Shown here: positions 6,840 to 10,011 of the stretch, in pieces | Layout: every line of letters starts with the position of its first letter | Position numbering within the stretch: position 1 is the stretch's first letter | Source: an uncultured Eubacteriales bacterium | GTDB lineage: Bacteria; Bacillota; Clostridia; Oscillospirales; Oscillospiraceae | Assembly (NCBI GenBank): GCA_900546075.1 | Contig: URBH01000066.1 | Coordinates: forward strand, 1-10,011 | Direction of reading: 5' to 3' | Length of the DNA: 10,011 bases | Made by a program: the position numbers and the translations under genes | Notes under the pieces: model-generated | The model's input: only the letters and a program-made list of their open reading frames with translations | Told to the model about the DNA's origin: nothing | Database searches by the model: none

Positions 6840-7706
6840 ATGCAAAATAGTCTAAATACGCTTCTGAAAATTGGTGAAATGGCCGAACTGAATCACATCA
6901 GCACACAGACGCTAAGACTTTATTCTAAAAATAAGCTTTTAGAGCCCCAGTATATGGACGCGGAAACCGGTTACCGCTATTATACATGGGATCAGTGCGC
7001 AAAGCTCGATCTGATCCGGGCGCTGAAAAGCTGCCACCTGTCTCTCCGGAAAATCCGCGAGATATTCGAGCTGTCGTCGGAGGAAAGCCTGCTGCAGATT
7101 CTGGACGAACAGATCGGCGCCCTGTCGGAGGAAATTTACCATTCCTCGGTCAGCCGGAACAATCTCCTGCGCATTCAGAAAAACCTCCAGACGCTGAACG
7201 CGCTGCCGCCGTTCGGGCAGGTATTTTTCGAATATGTCGCGGAGAGAAAGCTGGATGTGCAGCAGACGGAATTTGACTTCTTTGCGCAGGGCTACCGGGG
7301 ATATGAAAACATGCTGCGCTATATGCAGAACTATCTCCACGAAAAAAAGCTCCCTCCGTCTTATTTCATCAACGTCGGCACGCTCATGGACAGGGAGAAC
7401 TTCATGCGCGGCACCTACGCGTCGCAGTCTGCCTTCATCTTTGTGGACGATCTGTATCCGGACACCGGCAGTCTCCGCACATTGCCGCAGAATATGTATC
7501 TGTCCGTGGCGTCGGACGATCCGTCGCTGGAGGCGGCGTACGCGGGCAAATTATACGCGGAGCTGCAAAAGCAGAATCTGCTGCCCTGCGGCGACTACAT
7601 CTGCGAGGTCCTGACGCAATTCCCGCTCAACCATTCAAAGCAGTTTATCTACAAGATTCAGATTCCGGTCCGGCGGCGCCGGGCCTCCGGCGGCGGCCCG
7701 GCCTGA
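6840..7706 (+). CDS. MerR-family transcriptional regulator with C-terminal effector domain
   Basis: A 288-residue regulator. The N-terminal winged HTH (about 8-77) reads LKIGEMAELNHISTQTLRLY, then GYRYYTWDQCAKLDLI, the standard MerR signature. Residues about 80-120 form the dimerising helix, rich in Leu and Glu. The rest, from FEYVAERKLDVQQTEF onward, resembles the BmrR/GyrI-like ligand-binding region of multidrug- or metabolite-sensing members. There is no metal-binding cysteine pattern, so a small organic ligand is likely. The frame opens at a GTG at 6822, but that codon lies within the ribosome-binding site. The ATG at 6840 follows GGAGAGGGG and is preferred. The gene is divergent from the dehydrogenase, whose promoter has the MerR 19-bp spacer, so activation of that gene is a well-supported inference. 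Confidence 0.9.
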   Translation: MQNSLNTLLKIGEMAELNHISTQTLRLYSKNKLLEPQYMDAETGYRYYTWDQCAKLDLIRALKSCHLSLRKIREIFELSSEESLLQILDEQIGALSEEIYHSSVSRNNLLRIQKNLQTLNALPPFGQVFFEYVAERKLDVQQTEFDFFAQGYRGYENMLRYMQNYLHEKKLPPSYFINVGTLMDRENFMRGTYASQSAFIFVDDLYPDTGSLRTLPQNMYLSVASDDPSLEAAYAGKLYAELQKQNLLPCGDYICEVLTQFPLNHSKQFIYKIQIPVRRRRASGGGPA

Positions 7707-7741
7707 AAGCCGCCCGCGTCTCAGGCGTCCGCTTCATTTTT
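7678..7741 (+). terminator. Possible terminator around the end of the MerR gene
   Basis: Two GC-rich stems overlap the stop codon region. One is GCCGGGCC (7678-7685) with GGCCCGGC (7695-7702). The other is GCCTGA (7701-7706) with TCAGGC (7721-7726), and five T residues follow at 7737-7741. The stems are mutually exclusive, and the T tract is 10 nt away from the second. This is therefore a weak call. Confidence 0.3.
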
Positions 7742-7774
7742 ACAGGCCCGCGCCCGCCGTCCGGCCGCTCCGTC

Positions 7775-7803
7775 TTGATTCTTTTGCAGCGCCGGGTTAC
7801 AAT
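7775..7803 (+). promoter_or_regulatory. Promoter of the DUF134 gene
   Basis: TTGATT (7775-7780) and TACAAT (7798-7803) with exactly 17 bp between them form a good vegetative promoter. The expected start near 7810 leaves a leader of about 25 nt carrying the ribosome-binding site AAGGAGGGGG. Confidence 0.6.
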
Positions 7804-7835
7804 TGGCCTATACCGGAAAAGGAGGGGGCGTACAG

Positions 7836-8618
7836 ATGTCAAGACCGCCACGGCGCCGCCGGATCTGCGGCAGGCCGCAGGTCGACGCCTTCTGCCCCAA
7901 GGGGCGATGCGGCGCAGCGCCGATCCTGCTGACGCTGGACGAATACGAGGTCATCCGTCTGGTGGACCTGGAGCAGCAGACCCATGCGCAATGCGCCGCG
8001 CAGATGGATGTTTCCCGGTCCACGGTGCAGGCGATTTACGAAAGCGCACGGCGCAAAATCGCGGCGTGCCTTGTCCACGGAAAGCCGTTGCACATCACCG
8101 GCGGCGTGAACGGCGCGGGCATCGGCGGCGGCCGCTGGTGCCACGGAAAGAACATCACCATCACCGACGCTACCCTGAACCTGTCGTCCCTATACCACTT
8201 CACCAACTCGAGCGCGTCGGCAATCGGCTTCGGCGACCTTGTTTACAATACGGAGGAGCTCGTGACGGATCCGTCGATCGCGACGAACGATCAGATCAGG
8301 ATCGGCTCATACAAGGGAAAGCTGGTGGAGCTGAAGTTGGAGGCGCGCGCCCTCAGCCGCGATGACGAATATTCTTACTTCTGGAACCTTTATGAAACCC
8401 TGATCCCTGATGAGAATGGGCTCATCGATATGCAGCTGCTGACACTTCCGTATGTACAGAACTATGGCTGGGCGATCAACGTGCTGGAAATGACAGTGAT
8501 CGACGACCCCTGCAACGGAAAACACGACTTCGGCTGGGTAAACCGGCAGTCATGCCACATCTGGGCGTGCATGAAAACTTACTTCGCGGCGGCGGCGTTG
8601 ATCGCTCGCCCTGAATAG
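7836..8618 (+). CDS. DUF134-family DNA-binding protein fused to an unrelated C-terminal region
   Basis: The 260-residue frame has two unlike halves. Residues 1-90 are a DUF134 protein (PF02001), small HTH proteins of the sigma-region-4 type: basic start MSRPPRRRR, then LTLDEYEVIRLVDLE, QCAAQMDVSRSTVQAIYESARRKIA and VHGKPLHITGG. From residue about 91 the sequence changes to NGAGIGGG and then NITITDATLNLSS, a style found in repeat-containing surface proteins. It goes on to about 100 residues I do not recognise, with several Trp and Cys residues near the end. DUF134 proteins normally stop or continue with a Cys-rich or NifX-like part here. No signal peptide or membrane helix exists, so the C-terminal half would remain cytoplasmic if made. 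The start is supported by GGAGGGGG upstream of the ATG. The frame also opens at a TTG at 7803, which overlaps the -10 box. The fusion could be genuine, a recombination scar or an assembly join. Confidence 0.75.
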   Translation: MSRPPRRRRICGRPQVDAFCPKGRCGAAPILLTLDEYEVIRLVDLEQQTHAQCAAQMDVSRSTVQAIYESARRKIAACLVHGKPLHITGGVNGAGIGGGRWCHGKNITITDATLNLSSLYHFTNSSASAIGFGDLVYNTEELVTDPSIATNDQIRIGSYKGKLVELKLEARALSRDDEYSYFWNLYETLIPDENGLIDMQLLTLPYVQNYGWAINVLEMTVIDDPCNGKHDFGWVNRQSCHIWACMKTYFAAAALIARPE

Positions 8619-8779
8619 GGGTCATGGCGCACCCGCCGTATGGCTCGGCGCAAAAGAAACGTATCCGATTTGCCCTATACTGCGTCGCCGTTATCTTGCG
8701 TCGCTTTCTTTGTCAAGGAGCAGAGAGAAGTTAAGGCTTTACGACAGCGGCGGAAAGGGGGTGCACCACTGTGGTTTTG

Positions 8780-9031
8780 TTATATCTTGAACTCCAAGAT
8801 GGCTTTAATAAGCCGTGAATGCAGACGATCGCGCATATCCCCGTCAATTCCATAATAGGTGTTACCCCGTTCATCTCGGAGTCTGCGTGTGGCGAGAGAG
8901 GATATATACCCCTCGTAATGCTTTACAACAGTTTTTACCGCATCTGGATCGCCTTTGGTGGCGGCTATAATTACCGGGTACGGTAACAAGCCGCTTTCGT
9001 CAAAATCGCTGTTACCATTTACTTTCATCAT
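8780..9031 (-). CDS. Internal HTH gene with its own start, normally separate from the sigma-like gene
   Basis: Inside the fused frame an ATG at 9031 (or the next codon, 9028) is preceded by GGAGGG with 8 nt spacing. It would yield an 83-residue protein with a helix-turn-helix pattern (PYPVIIAATKGDPDAVKTVVKHYEGYI) and the ending LHSRLIKAILEFKI. This is typical of the small HTH protein paired with the sigma-like regulator in conjugative transposons. The retained ribosome-binding site argues that the free protein can still be made despite the upstream fusion. Confidence 0.65.
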   Translation of the reverse strand: MMKVNGNSDFDESGLLPYPVIIAATKGDPDAVKTVVKHYEGYISSLATRRLRDERGNTYYGIDGDMRDRLHSRLIKAILEFKI

Positions 9032-9451
9032 AAGCTCGACCCTCCAAATATTTTTTAGCAGCTCATAGGAGCTTGTCTGACGGAACTGTACTGTGCTTCT
9101 CGGAATATTCAAGTGCTGCGCTACCTGCGCGTCCGTCATGTCAAAGAAGTAGTACAGCAGTACCGCTTTGCGCTTTTCTTCCGGTAGCGTATGTAGTGCG
9201 TCGGCAAGTTGCTTTGCGGTAAAGCTCTTTCCGGCAACAAAAAAGGATTTATCAGCTTCATCAAACGCATAAGTGTCTGTCGTGTAAAGCTGTGCTTCTT
9301 CCTCCGGCGACAAGTTAGAAAAAGAAATCTCCCGTAGCTGCCTGTTTCTAACGTCGCGCCATGCGTTGCTTGCCTCGCATCTTAACACCTTTTTGCAAAA
9401 TCCGTTAAAAGCACAACGTACTTCAAACTGGGTGCGATAAGGTTCGTTCAA
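8780..9451 (-). CDS. Sigma-70-like regulator fused in frame to a small HTH protein (conjugative-element module)
   Basis: As sequenced, this is one 223-residue frame. The first ~135 residues are a short sigma-70-like protein with a region-4 HTH: LADALHTLPEEKRKAVLLYYFFDMTDAQVAQHLNIPRSTVQ. The rest is a small HTH_16-like protein (GLLPYPVIIAATKGDPDAV to RLHSRLIKAILEFKI). These two normally exist as neighbouring genes in Tn916/Tn1549-type conjugative elements (orf7/orf8-like), where they control the downstream recombination module. The frame opens at a TTG at 9472, but the TTG at 9451 is the likely start, 6 nt after AAAGGAGGTG. The join reads LLKNIWRVELMMKV. One more A in the A6 run would give LLKKYLEGRAYDESKW and a stop, the kind of ending expected for the sigma-like protein, so a one-base loss probably created the fusion. 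No xis or int gene follows. Confidence 0.8.
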   Translation of the reverse strand: MNEPYRTQFEVRCAFNGFCKKVLRCEASNAWRDVRNRQLREISFSNLSPEEEAQLYTTDTYAFDEADKSFFVAGKSFTAKQLADALHTLPEEKRKAVLLYYFFDMTDAQVAQHLNIPRSTVQFRQTSSYELLKNIWRVELMMKVNGNSDFDESGLLPYPVIIAATKGDPDAVKTVVKHYEGYISSLATRRLRDERGNTYYGIDGDMRDRLHSRLIKAILEFKI

Positions 9452-9463
9452 GGTATTCACCTC

Positions 9464-9481
9464 CTTTCGCAACCGCGAAAG
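9464..9481 (-). promoter_or_regulatory. Hairpin overlapping the ribosome-binding site of the sigma-like gene
   Basis: A perfect 7-bp stem (CTTTCGC at 9464-9470, GCGAAAG at 9475-9481) with a 4-nt loop lies just before the start codon. In the mRNA its second arm ends in GAAAG, which is the beginning of the AAAGGAGGTG ribosome-binding site, so folding would partly mask that site. Confidence 0.5.
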
Positions 9482-9690
9482 CGGGTGATAGGTGTATTTC
9501 CCCTTTCACTACCCACACCACTCAAAAAGCGGATTTTGCCAACTCCAAGCGATGATTTCCCCCAAAAATATGAAAGATTATGTTAAGAGGTATCCGCACA
9601 CCATACATGCTGCTAATTTTGTGGGAGCAAAGGGGCAGGAAGCACGGTGGGGAACGGCAACACACAGCAAGGAGTTTCTGCACATGACAA

Positions 9691-9730
9691 AAGGCACCCA
9701 TACGGACATGAAAGCCCGCATGGGTGCCTT
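9691..9730 (-). terminator. Hairpin with T tract, likely terminator or attenuator reading leftward
   Basis: AAGGCACCCAT (9691-9701) and ATGGGTGCCTT (9720-9730) form a perfect 11-bp stem around an 18-nt loop. On the minus strand it is followed by TTTTGTC, giving a terminator-like tail. On the plus strand no T tract follows. It lies about 240 nt upstream of the sigma-like gene, so it could limit read-through into that gene. Confidence 0.5.
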
Positions 9731-9826
9731 GAAGCAGAGCAAAAGCGTATAAAATATAAGGGCTGCTGCTGGATGGTGCGATAACCAAAAGCAAAAAGGT
9801 GACAATCTTAGGAACGCGGAAAAGTT

Positions 9827-9850
9827 GCTGCAAAACATAAACGTTGCAGC
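9827..9850. repeat. Inverted repeat in the control region
   Basis: GCTGCAA (9827-9833) and TTGCAGC (9844-9850) form a 7-bp stem with a 10-nt loop. No T tract follows on either strand, so it is not an obvious terminator. Confidence 0.4.
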
Positions 9851-9912
9851 GGATTTCCAAAATTAAAATTGTCATTTGTAGAAATGTATTTTTCCCGCGG
9901 TATCGTGCCGCG

Positions 9913-9957
9913 TTAGATACACCTCCTGTCGAAATATACTCGCATATGATAGTTCAT
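9913..9957 (-). CDS. Possible short leader peptide
   Basis: A minus-strand frame from an ATG at 9957 (or 9945) encodes MNYHMRVYFDRRCI and stops at 9913. AAGGA lies about 12 nt before the ATG at 9945. The stop codon is immediately followed by a small hairpin (CGCGG 9896-9900 with CCGCG 9908-9912). A leader peptide followed by a hairpin is the layout of translational attenuators in resistance and conjugative-element control regions. However, the frame is very short and could be chance. Confidence 0.25.
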   Translation of the reverse strand: MNYHMRVYFDRRCI

Positions 9958-10011
9958 CCTTGTTTGTTAGATAAGGTTTAGGCAATTGTACTTTTGTGCA
10001 GGAAAATGGAG

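Larger units (their letters stand above)
9473..10011. other. Long non-coding region upstream of the sigma-like gene
   Basis: I see no convincing protein gene here. Open frames exist on both strands (9492-9752 plus, 9522-9875 minus), but they have no recognisable domains, no good ribosome-binding site, and run across palindromes. The stretch is more AT-rich and holds several inverted repeats and a possible leader peptide on the minus strand. This is what one expects of a control region in a conjugative element. Its right part continues beyond the window. Confidence 0.5.

Noticed and set aside
7775..8365. Second plus-strand frame overlapping the DUF134 gene
   Set aside because: It begins within the promoter and reads a low-complexity Arg/Pro/Gly composition. 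The overlapping frame at 7836 has the DUF134 motifs and a proper ribosome-binding site.
8688..8716. Minus-strand TTGACA near 8711-8716 as a promoter
   Set aside because: The -35 box is perfect, but the 17-bp position gives TAACGG, a poor -10 box, and no gene follows it on that strand.
8640..8855. 71-codon plus-strand frame between the DUF134 fusion and the sigma-like gene
   Set aside because: It overlaps the end of the minus-strand HTH gene, has no good ribosome-binding site and no recognisable domain. It more likely reflects non-coding DNA of the conjugative element.
9522..9875. Minus-strand 117-codon hydrophobic frame in the control region
   Set aside because: It spans two strong inverted repeats, has no ribosome-binding site at its ATG, and shows no membrane-protein family pattern despite scattered hydrophobic residues.

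Overview
The window looks like DNA from a gut-type, moderately GC-rich Firmicute (Clostridia-like). The signs are strong AGGAGG ribosome-binding sites, a CUT1 sugar importer with a lipoprotein binding protein, a MerR/amine-dehydrogenase pair, a DUF134 regulator, and a sigma-like/HTH pair of the kind carried by Tn916/Tn1549-type conjugative elements. No rRNA, tRNA or CRISPR array was seen. The window reads as a mosaic of at least three or four blocks with abrupt joins. Whether these are real recombination scars or assembly joins cannot be decided from sequence alone.

Region 1 (1-5500, minus strand) is a tight operon. In transcription order it holds a 5'-truncated MalF-type permease, a MalG-type permease, a PfkB sugar kinase, a TIM-barrel amidohydrolase, a BtpA/SgcQ-family protein and a solute-binding lipoprotein. 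Genes are 16-27 nt apart or overlap by ATGA. No ATPase is present, which is normal for CUT1 importers that share an MsiK/MalK-type ATPase. The layout suggests uptake of a sugar-like compound, followed by hydrolysis or lactone opening, phosphorylation and processing by the BtpA-like barrel. The substrate is unknown. A short fragment of another minus-strand gene lies at the extreme left edge.

Region 2 (about 5500-7835) is visibly GC-richer. It holds an Ord-like (2,4-diaminopentanoate dehydrogenase family) NAD(P)-dependent dehydrogenase on the minus strand and a divergent MerR-family regulator with a long effector domain. Between them is a textbook MerR-type promoter with a 19-bp spacer reading into the dehydrogenase. 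A 13-bp-stem terminator ends the dehydrogenase transcript right at the join with the truncated permease.

Region 3 (7836-8618) is a DUF134-type DNA-binding protein whose reading frame continues into an unrelated, surface-protein-like C-terminal half. This is probably a fusion or chimera.

Region 4 (about 8640-10011) is a fragment of an integrative conjugative element regulatory module. A sigma-70-like gene and a small HTH gene are fused into one frame by an apparent one-base loss in an A6 run. Upstream is about 540 bp without a convincing gene, containing several hairpins and a possible leader peptide. No integrase or excisionase is visible downstream.
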